A stretch of DNA of 64,000 nt from Streptomyces agglomeratus (GCF_001746415.1 NZ_MEHJ01000001.1:7260501-7324500); one strand, 5' to 3'. Shown: positions 9,721 to 18,079, counted from the stretch's first letter. Program-made: numbers and translations. The notes: generated by a model not told the origin, from the letters alone.

Positions 9721-10779
9721 CTAGGACGCCCGTGCCTTGCGCCGCCCGGCTTTGCCGCTCTTGGCGCTGAGGGCCGTGACGAGCTCCTCGCGGGTCATGG
9801 AGGAGCGGCCCGGGACCCCGGCGTCCGCGGCGCGCTGGTAGAGCTCCGCCTTGGTGAGGGAATCGAGCGAACTCGCCTTCGCCGCCCTGGGTTCTCTCCC
9901 GGGCTTCGCCGCACCGCCGGCCCGGCGCTTGTCGGCCGTGTCTTTGATCCGGGCGACCGGGGCACTCTCCTCGGCCGTCTTCCCCCGCCCGCCGCGCTTC
10001 GCGCCCTTGGCCTGGTCGACGCTGGCCCGCAGCGCCTCCATCAGGTCGACCACGTTCGTCGACGCGGCCGGGGGCTCCGCCTTCTCGACCGACTCGCCGC
10101 TGCGCTTGGCCTCGATGAGCCCGGCCACCTGCTCCTGGAAGGTGTCGTGGAACTCCTCGGGATTCCAGTCCATGCTGAGCGTCTCGACGAGCTGCTGGGC
10201 CATCTTCAGTTCGCGGCCGGTGACCTCGGTGTCTTCGGGCAGCGTGCCGATCTCCGTGCGCGGATCGCGGATCTCGTCGGCCCAGTGCAGGGTGTGCAGC
10301 GTCAGGAGCCCGCCCTCGGCCTTCACGGCCACCAGATACTGACGGTTGCGCATGACGAACGTGGCGATGCCCGCCTTGCCCGATTCGGCCAGAGCCTTCT
10401 CCAGCAGGGCGTAGATCTTGGCGTACTCCTTGCCCTTCGGACCGAGGTAGTACGTCTTGTCGAAGAAGACGGGCTCGACGTTTTCGAGGTCCACGAACCC
10501 GGTGATCTCCACGGCCTGGGAGCGGCCGGGGGCGATGTCCTCCAGCTCGCCGGGCTCGACGAGTACGTACTCGTCCCCGGCGTCGTAGCCCTTGACGATC
10601 TCGTCGAGCGGCACCTCTTCGCCGGTGCGCTCGTTCACGCGCTTGTTGCGGACCCGGTCCGACGTGCCGCGCTGGAGCTGGTGGAAGTGGATGGTGTGGC
10701 TGTCCGTCGCCGTGAACATCTGTACGGGCAGGGACACCAGGCCGAAGGTCAGAGCCCCGCTCCACACCGGACGCGCCAT
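9721..10779 (-). CDS. ku: Non-homologous end-joining protein Ku
   Basis: A 352-residue bacterial Ku. ATG 10779 has a very strong GGAGGAGGTG upstream, and the protein starts MARPVWSGALTFGLVSLPVQ. The Ku core (to about residue 260) includes KGYDAGDEYVLVEPGEL and VFFDKTYYLGPKG. It is followed by a long basic tail rich in Lys/Arg/Ala, and ends in a SAP-like motif (SLTKAELYQRAADAGVPGRSSM). Ku binds DNA double-strand ends and recruits LigD. The extended basic C-terminus is the form that can also bind internal DNA. No ligD gene is nearby. The gene lies between the YbdK ligase and the phenolic-lipid operon. Confidence 0.96.
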   Translation of the reverse strand: MARPVWSGALTFGLVSLPVQMFTATDSHTIHFHQLQRGTSDRVRNKRVNERTGEEVPLDEIVKGYDAGDEYVLVEPGELEDIAPGRSQAVEITGFVDLENVEPVFFDKTYYLGPKGKEYAKIYALLEKALAESGKAGIATFVMRNRQYLVAVKAEGGLLTLHTLHWADEIRDPRTEIGTLPEDTEVTGRELKMAQQLVETLSMDWNPEEFHDTFQEQVAGLIEAKRSGESVEKAEPPAASTNVVDLMEALRASVDQAKGAKRGGRGKTAEESAPVARIKDTADKRRAGGAAKPGREPRAAKASSLDSLTKAELYQRAADAGVPGRSSMTREELVTALSAKSGKAGRRKARAS

Positions 10780-10861
10780 GGCAGCCGCCACCTCCTCCTG
10801 CATCCATGGCACCCCCACGCGCCCCGTTCCGCATCCCGGGGGCGGGCGGGTGCGCGGTGTG

Positions 10862-11878
10862 TCACTGGAGTGCGCGCACCGCGGCCGTGAAGAGCGGCGG
10901 CATCCTGGCCGCCGCCGGAACGATCAGGCGGGCGACGGCGGCGTGACCGCTCATCCGTACGAGGCCCTCGGTCAGCAGGCGGTGCCGCAGGGACAGCCGC
11001 CGCCAGCAGCGCTCGTACGCCTGCGGCCGTCCCGCCTTCAGACACCGCACCGCTGCCTCGGCCGACGCCAGCGCGAGCGCCACGCCCTCACCGGTGAGCG
11101 CGTCGGTGTACCCGGCCGCGTCACCCACCAGCAGCACCCGCCCGGCGGTGCGGCGACGGGCCCGCTGGCGCAGCGGACCCGCGCCCCGCACTGAGCCGGC
11201 CGGAGGCCGCCCGTCCAGGAGCCGGAGCAGGTGCGGGAAGTGGGCCAGATGGGCGTCGAAGCCGCGCTTCGCGGTGCTCAGCACGGCCACGCCCACCACA
11301 CCGTCGCCGACCGGCGTCACGTATGCCTCGCCGTGGACGGACCAGTGCACCTCGACGAAATCCGTCCACGGAGCCATCCGGTAGTGCCGTCGCAGGCCGA
11401 AGCGCCGGGGCCGGCGACTGGGCACGTCCAGGCCGAGCGCGTGGCGCAGCGGCGAGTGCAGGCCGTCCGCGGCGGCCAGCCACCGTGCCCGCAGCCCTCC
11501 CGCGCTGACCGAATCCGTACTCTGCCGCACCTCCGTGACCCTGCCGATGACGACCTCGACGCCGACTTCGGCCGCCCGCCGGGCCAGCGCCGCGTGCAGG
11601 TCCGTACGGCGCACCCCCAGGCCGGTGCCGTCGCCGAAGAGCGCCTGCGCCTGGTGGTGCCCGTCGACGTAACGGATACCGCGCAGCGGCCGTCCGCCGA
11701 CCCGTACCCCGAGGGCCTCCAGGGCCAGCACGCCACCGGGCATGATCCCCTCACCGCACGCCTTGTCCACGGGCGTGGCGCGTGGTTCGACCACGACCAC
11801 CTCCATGCCGGCCCCCGCCGCGTGGATGGCGGTTGCCAGTCCCGCCGGTCCGCCGCCCGCCACGAGCAGGTCGATCAC
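10862..11878 (-). CDS. srsC: FAD-dependent hydroxylase (SrsC-like, geranylgeranyl-reductase superfamily)
   Basis: A 338-residue flavoprotein. The GTG at 11878 overlaps the stop of the methyltransferase gene (GTGA), so it is translationally coupled. The N-terminal dinucleotide fold is VIDLLVAGGGPAGLATAIHAAG, with CGEGIMPGG as the family signature and VLLVGDAAGYTDALTGEGV as the second FAD motif. In S. griseus, srsA-srsB-srsC make alkylresorcinols, methylate them and hydroxylate them to phenolic lipids or quinones. Gene order and families match that operon, so oxidation of a methylated alkylresorcinol is the likely reaction (inference). Confidence 0.82.
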   Translation of the reverse strand: MIDLLVAGGGPAGLATAIHAAGAGMEVVVVEPRATPVDKACGEGIMPGGVLALEALGVRVGGRPLRGIRYVDGHHQAQALFGDGTGLGVRRTDLHAALARRAAEVGVEVVIGRVTEVRQSTDSVSAGGLRARWLAAADGLHSPLRHALGLDVPSRRPRRFGLRRHYRMAPWTDFVEVHWSVHGEAYVTPVGDGVVGVAVLSTAKRGFDAHLAHFPHLLRLLDGRPPAGSVRGAGPLRQRARRRTAGRVLLVGDAAGYTDALTGEGVALALASAEAAVRCLKAGRPQAYERCWRRLSLRHRLLTEGLVRMSGHAAVARLIVPAAARMPPLFTAAVRALQ

Positions 11879-12420
11879 AGCTTGGCACCCGCCCCGCTCC
11901 CGGCGGCTGAGGGCGCCGACAGCCCCAGCGCCTCGTTCTCGCAGCGGACGCGTACGGTGAGCAGCGCCGCGTTGAGGCCGGTGAACAGCGCCGCGGTCAG
12001 CCAGGCGCCGTGCACGAGCGGCAGGGCGACCCCTTCGGCCACCACCGCGACGTAGTTGGGATGGCTCATCCACCGGTACGGTCCGCCGGCCACCAGGGGC
12101 AGGCCCGGCACCACCAGCACCCGTGTGTTCCACCGGCGTCCCAGGGTGCGGATGCACCACCAGCGCAGCGCCTGCGAGGCCACCACGACGGCGGCCATGG
12201 TCCAGCCCACCACCGGGTCGAACGGCCGTCCCCACCCATGGACCTCGGCCAGGCAGCCGACGAGCAGCCCGGTGTGCAGGACGACCATCACCGGATAGTG
12301 CCCGCGCCCCGCCTCGAACGCGCCGCGCGCCAGGCTCCAGCGGGCGTTGCGGCGGGCCACGACGAGTTCGGCGAGGCGTTCCACGCCGACCGCCAGGACC
12401 AGCGAGGTGTACCAGAGCAT
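11875..12420 (-). CDS. srsB: Membrane-bound ICMT-type methyltransferase (SrsB-like)
   Basis: A 181-residue protein with about four hydrophobic segments. It starts at ATG 12420, 12 bp after the polyketide synthase stop. The isoprenylcysteine carboxyl methyltransferase core is visible as LVVPGLPLVAGGPYRWMSHPNYVAVVAEG, followed by the conserved RVRCENEALG near the C-terminus. In the S. griseus srs operon the equivalent enzyme methylates the phenolic hydroxyl of the alkylresorcinol. Here it is the middle gene of three tightly spaced minus-strand genes. Confidence 0.82.
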   Translation of the reverse strand: MLWYTSLVLAVGVERLAELVVARRNARWSLARGAFEAGRGHYPVMVVLHTGLLVGCLAEVHGWGRPFDPVVGWTMAAVVVASQALRWWCIRTLGRRWNTRVLVVPGLPLVAGGPYRWMSHPNYVAVVAEGVALPLVHGAWLTAALFTGLNAALLTVRVRCENEALGLSAPSAAGSGAGAKL

Positions 12421-12432
12421 GAGTTCCTCTCC

Positions 12433-13485
12433 CTACCAGCGCAGCAGGACGAGTTCGGAGCAGAAGCCCGGTCCCATGGCGAGCAGCAGCCCGGCGCTGC
12501 CCGCGGGAGGACGGCGTTCGGCGAGGGTGTCGCGCAGGACGTGGAGCACGGAGGCCGACGAGAGGTTGCCCACGGCCGCCAGCGAACGCCAGGTGACGTC
12601 GAGAGCGCCGTCGGGCAGTTCCAGCGCTTCCCCGACGGCTTCGAGTACCTTCGGGCCGCCGGGGTGGCACACCCACGCCGTAATGTCCTCGCGGCGCAGA
12701 CCGTGCCCGGCGAGGAATGCGTCGACGTCCCCCGCGAGGTTCTTGCGTACGACGTCGGGGACGCTGGCATCCAGTACGACCCGGAATCCGGAACCTGTGA
12801 TGTCCCACCCCATCACGTGCTCGCTGTCCGGGTAGAGATGACTGCGCGTATCGACCACGACCGGTCCGGCCGCCGGCCGGCGGGCACCGCACGCGACCAC
12901 CGCCGCGGCGCCGTCCCCGAAGAGCGCGCCGGCGACCAGGTTGGCCGCCGAGGCGTCGTCACGCTGGAAGGTGAGCGAGCACAACTCCACCGACAGGAGT
13001 ACCGCCACGTCGTCCGGACGGCCCAGCAGGTAGTCGTGCAGACGCGCGATGCCGGCCGCGCCCGCCACGCAGCCCAGACCGAAGACGGGCAGACGCTTGA
13101 TGTCCGGCCGCAGCCCGAGCGGCCCCACCAGACGCGCGTCCACCGAAGGGGTGGCGATGCCGGTCACCGAGGTGAACATCAGCAGGTCGACATCGCGCGG
13201 GGAGAGCCCCGCCGCGTCGAGCGCCCCGCCCAAAGCCTCGGCGCCCAGGCTCAGCGCCCCCTCGACGAAGGCGTCGTTGAGCGCGCCGAAGTCGCGAGGC
13301 TCCGCGTACGCGGCGAGGGGGAGCGCCGTATGACGGGTGCTGACCCTCGCGCTGTCGTGGAGCCGGTCGAGAACCCGGCGGTCGGCCCCCTCGGGCAGAC
13401 ACACCCGGGCGATCATGTCCGTGATATCCCGCTGGGCGTGCCGGTGGGGAGCGAGAGCTCCGTGGACAGCTGCGATCCGGGTCAT
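12433..13485 (-). CDS. srsA: Type III polyketide synthase (alkylresorcinol synthase, SrsA-like)
   Basis: A 350-residue chalcone-synthase-fold enzyme. ATG 13485 gives MTRIAAVHGALAPHRHAQ; a GTG 63 bases upstream is possible, and neither start has a strong ribosome site. The catalytic triad is visible as Cys139 (FGLGCVAG), His274 (VCHPGGPK) and Asn307 (GNLSSAS). Overall similarity is to the SrsA group, which extends fatty acyl starters with malonyl and methylmalonyl units to alkylresorcinols. It is the first gene of the operon and diverges from the prenyltransferase gene across 125 bp. The starter unit cannot be read from the sequence. Confidence 0.88.
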   Translation of the reverse strand: MTRIAAVHGALAPHRHAQRDITDMIARVCLPEGADRRVLDRLHDSARVSTRHTALPLAAYAEPRDFGALNDAFVEGALSLGAEALGGALDAAGLSPRDVDLLMFTSVTGIATPSVDARLVGPLGLRPDIKRLPVFGLGCVAGAAGIARLHDYLLGRPDDVAVLLSVELCSLTFQRDDASAANLVAGALFGDGAAAVVACGARRPAAGPVVVDTRSHLYPDSEHVMGWDITGSGFRVVLDASVPDVVRKNLAGDVDAFLAGHGLRREDITAWVCHPGGPKVLEAVGEALELPDGALDVTWRSLAAVGNLSSASVLHVLRDTLAERRPPAGSAGLLLAMGPGFCSELVLLRW

Positions 13486-13598
13486 CTGGGGTCCGAGGTC
13501 GGCGGTGGGGGGGACCCTGCAATCAGTGCCCCCGCTCGCCGTCGCCACACGCCTTGTCGCTCGTCCGGCCGCTCACCGCCGGCGACCGTCCGGCCGCC

Positions 13599-13604
13599 TA
13601 GCAT
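13599..13604 (+). promoter_or_regulatory. Putative leaderless promoter -10 element for the UbiA gene
   Basis: TAGCAT lies exactly six bases before the GTG start at 13611, and no ribosome-binding site is present. This spacing would put transcription start at the start codon, giving a leaderless mRNA. No good -35 element is seen. The same TAGCAT-N6-start arrangement precedes the gene at 26339. Confidence 0.45.
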
Positions 13605-13610
13605 GGGCGC

Positions 13611-14486
13611 GTGGACACTGAGGTCGCGTACCGGGCACCGGCAGGGACCGCCACCAGCCGCCGGCTTCGATCGGTCCGGGGGCTCCTGATGGCATGTCAT
13701 CCCGGCCCGGCCCTCGCAGTCGGCGCGCTGACGACCGCGCTGGCGGCGGCCTGCGGGCAGGACGCGGCCGGGTGTCTGCTGGTGGCCGCCGCCGTGCTGA
13801 CGGGGCAGCTGTCCGTCGGCTGGAGCAACGACGCCGCCGACGCCGCGCGCGACCGCGCCGTCGGGCGGAGTACCAAACCCGTGGCCGCCGGTTCGGTGAG
13901 CGCCGGTGCCGTACGCGGCGCGGCGCTCACCGCGCTCGTCCTGTGCGTACCGCTGTCCCTTGCGTACGGCCTCCTCGCGGGTACGGTCCACCTGGCCGGC
14001 GTCGCGGCGGCCTGGGCGTACAACCTCGGGCTGAAGGCGACCGTGCTGTCCTGGCTGCCGTACGCGGTGGGGTTCGCGGCGCTCCCCGCGTTCGTCACGC
14101 TCGGGCTGGAGGGGCGGTCCTGGCCGCCCTGGTGGATCGTCGCCTGCGCAGCGCTGCTCGGTGTCGGCGCGCATCTGGCGAACGTCCTGCCCGACATCGG
14201 CGACGATCTGGCCACCGGTGTATGCGGCTGGCCGCAGCGGCTGGGCGCCGCCCGGGTGCGGCTGCTGCTGCCGCTGCCCCTGGTGACGGCCACCGCGCTG
14301 ACGGCGTTCGCGCGCCCCGGCCCCGCCGACACCGCCGGGGCGGCGGCGCTGCCGGTGGCGCTGGCCCTCGCGGCCGGCGGCGCGCTGCTGGGCCGCCGCT
14401 TCCCCAGGCTGCCGTTCCTCGCGGCGATCATGGTCGCGGCGGTCGATGTCGCGCTGCTCCTCCGGGAGGGAGCGGCCGTCACCTGA
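13611..14486 (+). CDS. UbiA-family prenyltransferase
   Basis: A 291-residue integral membrane protein with about eight hydrophobic segments. The GTG start at 13611 is probably leaderless. The first aspartate-rich motif is SNDAADAARDRAVGRSTKPV (NDxxDxxxD) and the second is LPDIGDDLATG. UbiA enzymes transfer prenyl groups to aromatic or lipid acceptors. The gene diverges from the type III polyketide synthase operon, so the resorcinol or quinone product is a plausible acceptor, but many Streptomyces keep such a gene for unrelated roles. The bidirectional 125-bp spacer suggests co-regulation. Confidence 0.85.
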   Translation: MDTEVAYRAPAGTATSRRLRSVRGLLMACHPGPALAVGALTTALAAACGQDAAGCLLVAAAVLTGQLSVGWSNDAADAARDRAVGRSTKPVAAGSVSAGAVRGAALTALVLCVPLSLAYGLLAGTVHLAGVAAAWAYNLGLKATVLSWLPYAVGFAALPAFVTLGLEGRSWPPWWIVACAALLGVGAHLANVLPDIGDDLATGVCGWPQRLGAARVRLLLPLPLVTATALTAFARPGPADTAGAAALPVALALAAGGALLGRRFPRLPFLAAIMVAAVDVALLLREGAAVT

Positions 14487-14606
14487 CCCCGGCGCGGGGC
14501 CTGCGCCATCCGGGCGACGGGCGGCGCCGTCGGCTCAACAGGACGCGCTGTGGAGGCCCCTGGGCGGGGATCCTGAGGCACACTCCCCCCGAGGAAAGGT
14601 TCAGCG

Positions 14607-14882
14607 ATGCTGGAGCGCAGCCGACGCAAGAAGCACACGGAGATCACGTTCGTCATTCCGGCGGGCCAGGCCTGCGGGCAGGTCAGCGTGGTCGGCGACT
14701 TCAACGACTGGCAGCCGGGAGCCCACCCCTTCACCGAGCGGGAGGACGGCACCCGCTCCGTCACCGTCACCCTCCCCAGGGAACAGCGCTACGGCTTCCG
14801 CTATCTGGCCCACGGCGACTACTGGTTCAACGACGGCCAGGCGGACGACCAGGACGGTCACAACAGCGTCGTCCACACCTGA
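14607..14882 (+). CDS. Small isoamylase N-terminal/CBM48-like protein
   Basis: A 91-residue protein consisting of one glycogen-binding-type beta-sandwich. ATG 14607 follows GAGGAAAGG. Signatures are EITFVIPAGQACGQVSVVGDFNDWQPGAHPF and YGFRYLAHGDYWFND. Such stand-alone domains are cytoplasmic and may bind alpha-glucans or act in carbon-storage or stress signalling; no activity is assigned. The gene precedes the stress-type promoter of the DUF4383 gene by about 130 bp and may belong to the same stress response. Confidence 0.75.
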   Translation: MLERSRRKKHTEITFVIPAGQACGQVSVVGDFNDWQPGAHPFTEREDGTRSVTVTLPREQRYGFRYLAHGDYWFNDGQADDQDGHNSVVHT

Positions 14883-15009
14883 GCGTGTCGCCGGGCCGTG
14901 CCGGGGCACCGTACGGGCGTCGGGTGCCGGCAGCCGAGTGCCGGCGCGTCGTCCCGGTCACGGCCGGTGAGCGGTCCGGCGCCGCACAGAACACCTGATC
15001 GAGCGGCCT

Positions 15010-15034
15010 GGCTAACCGCGACAGTACTGGGTAC
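15010..15034 (+). promoter_or_regulatory. Sigma-B-like promoter of the DUF4383 gene
   Basis: GGCT (15010-15013), a 15-base spacer and GGGTAC (15029-15034) fit the Streptomyces sigma-B consensus GNNT-N14-16-GGGTAC/T. The predicted transcription start is about 60 bases before ATG 15104. The same architecture with the same spacing occurs at 19181-19205 and 48202-48226. Confidence 0.6.
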
Positions 15035-15052
15035 ACAATGCCTAGTACTGGG
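15023..15052 (+). repeat. Direct repeat AGTACTGGG x2 in a promoter
   Basis: AGTACTGGG occurs at 15023-15031 and 15044-15052, 21 bp apart (two helical turns on one DNA face). The first copy overlaps the GGGTAC element of the sigma-B-like promoter and the second lies near the start of transcription. This could be a repressor or activator site. Confidence 0.5.
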
Positions 15053-15103
15053 ACGGATCGGGCGGCCCGACGGGTCGCCCCCGTGGAGAAGGAAGTTGCG
15101 ATC

Positions 15104-15559
15104 ATGAGTGCTCAGCACCGTACGGCGTCGGTCGCCCGGACCCCGGTACAACAGGCGGCGCTGCTGGTCGGCGCGGTCTTCCTGCTGGTCGGTGTCCTCG
15201 GCTTCATCCCCGGCATCACCACGGACTACGACACGATGAAGTTCGCCGAGCACGACTCCGAAGCCAAGCTGTTCGGCCTCTTCCAGGTGTCCGTGCTGCA
15301 CAACCTCGTCCACCTCCTCTTCGGCATCGCCGGTGTGGCCATGTCCCGCGCCGTGTCCACCGCCCGTACCTTCCTCGTCGGCGGCGGGGTCGTCTATCTG
15401 GCGCTGTGGCTGTACGGCCTGCTCATCGACCACGACAGCGCGGCCAACTTCGTACCCCTCAACACCGCCGACAACTGGTTGCACTTCGTTCTGGGGCTGG
15501 CCATGATCGCCCTCGGCGTCCTGCTCACCCGCCGCACGCGCACCGGCGCGGCACGATAA
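15104..15559 (+). CDS. DUF4383 membrane protein
   Basis: A 151-residue protein with four hydrophobic helices: [53 protein letters not shown] and [19 protein letters not shown] 15104 follows AGAAGGAAG. The HN(L)VHLLFG and [13 protein letters not shown] motifs are the DUF4383 signature. No function is known. The sigma-B-like promoter suggests stress induction. A YbdK-type ligase follows after 11 bp, so the two are probably co-transcribed. Confidence 0.85.
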   Translation: MSAQHRTASVARTPVQQAALLVGAVFLLVGVLGFIPGITTDYDTMKFAEHDSEAKLFGLFQVSVLHNLVHLLFGIAGVAMSRAVSTARTFLVGGGVVYLALWLYGLLIDHDSAANFVPLNTADNWLHFVLGLAMIALGVLLTRRTRTGAAR

Positions 15560-15570
15560 CCGGGGCCGGC

Positions 15571-16665
15571 GTGATCACGGTGGGGGTCGAGGAGGAGTAC
15601 CTCCTCCTCGACCCGGACACGGGACTGCCGGTACCGCTGGCCGAAGAGGTTCGGGGGTCGTCGGGCCTGGAGCCGGTGGTGGACCGGCGCGAGGTGCAGT
15701 GCGAGCTGCTCCAGGCGCAAGTGGAGGTCGCCACGCCGGTGTGCACCGACCTGGAGGAGGTGGGCGGACACCTGCTGCGCCTGCGCCACGCGGTCGGCGC
15801 CGCCGCCGAGGAGTTCGGATGCCGCCTCGCCGCCTGCGCGACAGCGCCCTTCCGGGAGGTCGCGCCGGTGCCGGTGACCCGGTCACCGCGCTACCTCGCC
15901 ATAGAGTCCCAGGCTCCGCAGCTGGTCGCGGAGCAGCTGGTCAACGGCATGCACGTGCACGCGGCCGTGTCCGATCCGGAGATGGGCGTCGCGGTCCTGA
16001 ACCGGATCAGGGTGTGGCTGCCCGTACTGGTGGCCATGTCGGCGAACTCACCGCTGTGGGACGGCCACGACACCGGCTTCTCCAGCTGGCGCACCGTGAT
16101 CTTCGGCCGCTGGCCCGTCAGCGGGCCCCCGCCGCATTTCGCCGGTCTGGCCGACCACGAGCGGCGGATCCGGGGACTGCTCACGTCCGGGATCATCAGT
16201 GACCCGGGCCAGGTCTACTGGCAGGCCCGCCTCTCCGACAAGTACCCCACGGTCGAGGTGCGGTGCATGGACGTGCAGCTGAGGGCCGACGACGCCGTCA
16301 TGTTCGCGGGCATCGTACGGGCGCTCGTCTCGACCGCCATCGCCGAGGAGAAGGCCGGGGTGCCGCTGGCCGTCTGCCCGCCGGAACTGCTGCACGGAGC
16401 GAACTGGTACGCCGCGCGCGACGGCATCAGCGGCTCGCTGGTGGACCCCGACGGGAGGCTCCGCAGCGCGGGCGACGTGATCTGCCGGCTGATGGACCAC
16501 ATCGCACCCGCCCTGGAGGAATCGGGAGACGCGCGGGAGGTGTCCTCCCTGGTCCACCGCCTCCTGCGGCAGGGCACGTCGGCGGACCTCCAGCGCCGCG
16601 CGCTGGCGGAGGGCGGAACGCGGGCGCTGACCGATCTCGTCACTTTGCAGGGCGCGCCGCAGTGA
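15571..16665 (+). CDS. YbdK-family carboxylate-amine ligase, copy 2
   Basis: A 364-residue ATP-grasp-like ligase starting at GTG 15571 with [18 protein letters not shown]. Diagnostic stretches are [46 protein letters not shown] and [19 protein letters not shown]. It shares the family pattern with the protein at 8451-9542 but is not a recent duplicate. It sits 11 bp after the DUF4383 gene and probably in a stress operon with it. The product may be a gamma-glutamyl or mycothiol-like small molecule, but no substrate can be read from sequence. Confidence 0.87.
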   Translation: MITVGVEEEYLLLDPDTGLPVPLAEEVRGSSGLEPVVDRREVQCELLQAQVEVATPVCTDLEEVGGHLLRLRHAVGAAAEEFGCRLAACATAPFREVAPVPVTRSPRYLAIESQAPQLVAEQLVNGMHVHAAVSDPEMGVAVLNRIRVWLPVLVAMSANSPLWDGHDTGFSSWRTVIFGRWPVSGPPPHFAGLADHERRIRGLLTSGIISDPGQVYWQARLSDKYPTVEVRCMDVQLRADDAVMFAGIVRALVSTAIAEEKAGVPLAVCPPELLHGANWYAARDGISGSLVDPDGRLRSAGDVICRLMDHIAPALEESGDAREVSSLVHRLLRQGTSADLQRRALAEGGTRALTDLVTLQGAPQ

Positions 16666-17038
16666 CGGACCGGGGTCGCCCGGGAGCGGCCTTCCTCCGT
16701 GCGAATATCTGTCGTGACGGTGGTAGACATCTGAGTCCACAGTGATTAGAGTTTCTAACGTAGCCAACGAAGTCAGCACAGCGCGGCAGAGACGACCGGC
16801 GCGTGCGGTGCACACGGCGCCGCACCAGACCAAGGCAAACCGGAATTGATCAGCAAGGGAGGAACAGACGCCATCAGGATCCCTGAGTGAGGATGCCGTT
16901 CGCTCAGGCACCGCAGACCCCGGATGGGAAGGTGGTCCCCGGTTACGCATCCAAGGTCCCGCATCTCCGGCCTCCCCGGCGGACGTGCGGCAAAAGAATA
17001 GTCGGCGTAAGTGCCGACAGATGGTGTTGAACCCCTAA
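16666..17038 (+). other. Unassigned transcribed region with a broken small reading frame
   Basis: No clear gene fills this stretch, but a strong intrinsic terminator ends it at 17039, which implies a transcript. A frame opens at GTG 16742 and runs 35 codons to a TGA at 16847. It then continues in the same frame to TAA 17036-17038, just before the terminator hairpin. The second part contains a TTA codon (16943-16945) and ends in a basic tail (RQKNSRRKCRQMVLNP). A GGGAGGAAC ribosome-site-like sequence lies at about 16857. Third-position GC is low for Streptomyces coding DNA, so it may be a small RNA or a decayed gene. An inverted repeat TTAGA-GTT-TCTAA is at 16745-16757. Confidence 0.35.
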
Positions 17039-17065
17039 GGCCCCGGTGCCGGACGCACCGGGGCC
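17039..17065 (+). terminator. Intrinsic terminator of the unassigned transcript
   Basis: GGCCCCGGTGC (17039-17049) pairs perfectly with GCACCGGGGCC (17055-17065) around the loop CGGAC. It begins directly after the TAA at 17036 and isolates the upstream transcript from cspA. Confidence 0.75.
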
Positions 17066-17211
17066 CCTCTGTGTGCCCGTCCGGCATCCACCGCGTATCT
17101 GTGGCCGCCGAAACAGAAAATAACCCCCCGCGCGGCAGCGGTTTCATCGATGGTTTTACGGCTTCCGGGTGAAATGATATTACTTGCCGCCCTCTCGCGC
17201 TCAAGTCGTGC

Positions 17212-17388
17212 TACGGTAAATATCAGTTGCAGTTGTGGTTCCCAAAGACTTCAAGTGCTCTTGTCGGCCGTTCGTGCCGTCGAGTGCACTTTTATATTTC
17301 CGGTGCTGTTTTCCGGAGGGGCGATCATCGCGGCGACACCGGTACTCGCACAGTGCGGTTCCGGGCACTGCCCCGAAGGAGATATGAC
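17212..17388 (+). promoter_or_regulatory. cspA promoter region and long 5' leader
   Basis: The AT-richer stretch GCTACGGTAAATATCAG (from about 17210) is the likely promoter -10 region. About 165 bases of leader follow before the cspA start, including GTTCCCAAAGACTTCAAGTG and a related TCGAGTGCACTTTTATATTT. Long structured leaders are typical of cold-shock genes, where they act as temperature-sensitive RNA switches. No exact start site can be fixed from sequence. Confidence 0.45.
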
Positions 17389-17592
17389 ATGGCTACTGGC
17401 ACCGTGAAGTGGTTCAACGCGGAAAAGGGTTTCGGCTTCATCGAGCAGGAGGGCGGCGGCGCTGACGTCTTCGCCCACTACTCGAACATCGCCGCCCAGG
17501 GCTTCCGCGAGCTCCAGGAGGGCCAGAAGGTGAACTTCGACGTCACGCAGGGCCAGAAGGGCCCGCAGGCGGAGAACATCGTTCCCGCCTGA
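17389..17592 (+). CDS. cspA: Cold-shock protein (CspA family)
   Basis: A 67-residue single cold-shock domain. ATG 17389 follows GAAGGAG. RNP1 (KGFGFIEQ) and RNP2 (DVFAHYS) nucleic-acid-binding motifs are intact. The protein acts as an RNA chaperone and melts secondary structure in the cold. It has a long leader upstream and its own strong terminator downstream. A small conserved gene, often linked to cold-shock genes in Streptomyces, follows at 17752. Confidence 0.97.
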   Translation: MATGTVKWFNAEKGFGFIEQEGGGADVFAHYSNIAAQGFRELQEGQKVNFDVTQGQKGPQAENIVPA

Positions 17593-17610
17593 CGCTCAGG
17601 CGTACGGCGC

Positions 17611-17646
17611 AGCTGGGGCCCGCACCTTGGGGTGCGGGCCCCAGCT
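17611..17646 (+). terminator. cspA terminator
   Basis: A perfect 16-bp stem: AGCTGGGGCCCGCACC (17611-17626), loop TTGG, and its complement (17631-17646). It lies 18 bp after the cspA stop codon. Confidence 0.85.
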
Positions 17647-17751
17647 CGTTGATTTCCGGGCCGCTCTGTCGTCGGCGTTTTTCGTGTTTTTCTCGGCTCG
17701 TTATCGGGCGTGCCCTTTAGTTCCGGCTCTCTTCAACCTTGCTGAGGCATT

Positions 17752-18060
17752 ATGCGCTGCGTTATCGCCCGTTTTCCTTTCGACCTGGTCAAAAGCGACG
17801 TCCAGGAGTCGATGAAGGGCATCAAGCCCGAGCCTGTCACCGGCGAATCGGTGATCATCGGCCGTCGTCACTACCCCGTGAAGCAGGTGGGAGAAGTCAT
17901 CACCGGTCAGGACCGCCGTGACTTCAGCGCCGGTGAAGTGACCCGGGCGCTGGCCCGCCTCGGCTTCACCTGCCGCGCGGTTCCCGCGCCGGTCGTACCG
18001 CCCGTCCTCACCCCGCTCGAGACCGCTTCCGCGCTGCTGGGCGAGCCCGAGCGCGTCTGA
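17752..18060 (+). CDS. Conserved small Streptomyces protein (SCO5918-like)
   Basis: A 102-residue protein starting at ATG 17752 after TGAGGCATT. The segment MRCVIARFPFDLVKSDVQESM, then GESVIIGRRHYPVKQVGEVITGQDRRDFSAGEV, resembles a small protein that I recall near cold-shock genes in other Streptomyces, there with a DEAD-box helicase. No helicase gene is present here. No known catalytic motif is seen. The C-terminal third is Pro/Ala-rich. Its promoter must lie between the cspA terminator and 17752, in an unusually T-rich stretch. Function unknown; a role in cold adaptation is inference. Confidence 0.7.
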   Translation: MRCVIARFPFDLVKSDVQESMKGIKPEPVTGESVIIGRRHYPVKQVGEVITGQDRRDFSAGEVTRALARLGFTCRAVPAPVVPPVLTPLETASALLGEPERV

Positions 18061-18079
18061 CACCGGGCCCTGCCTGGCA

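Noticed and set aside
17100..17160. A 6C RNA or other known structured RNA near the CCCCCC run
   Set aside because: Only one six-C run is visible and the second hairpin needed for 6C RNA is missing.
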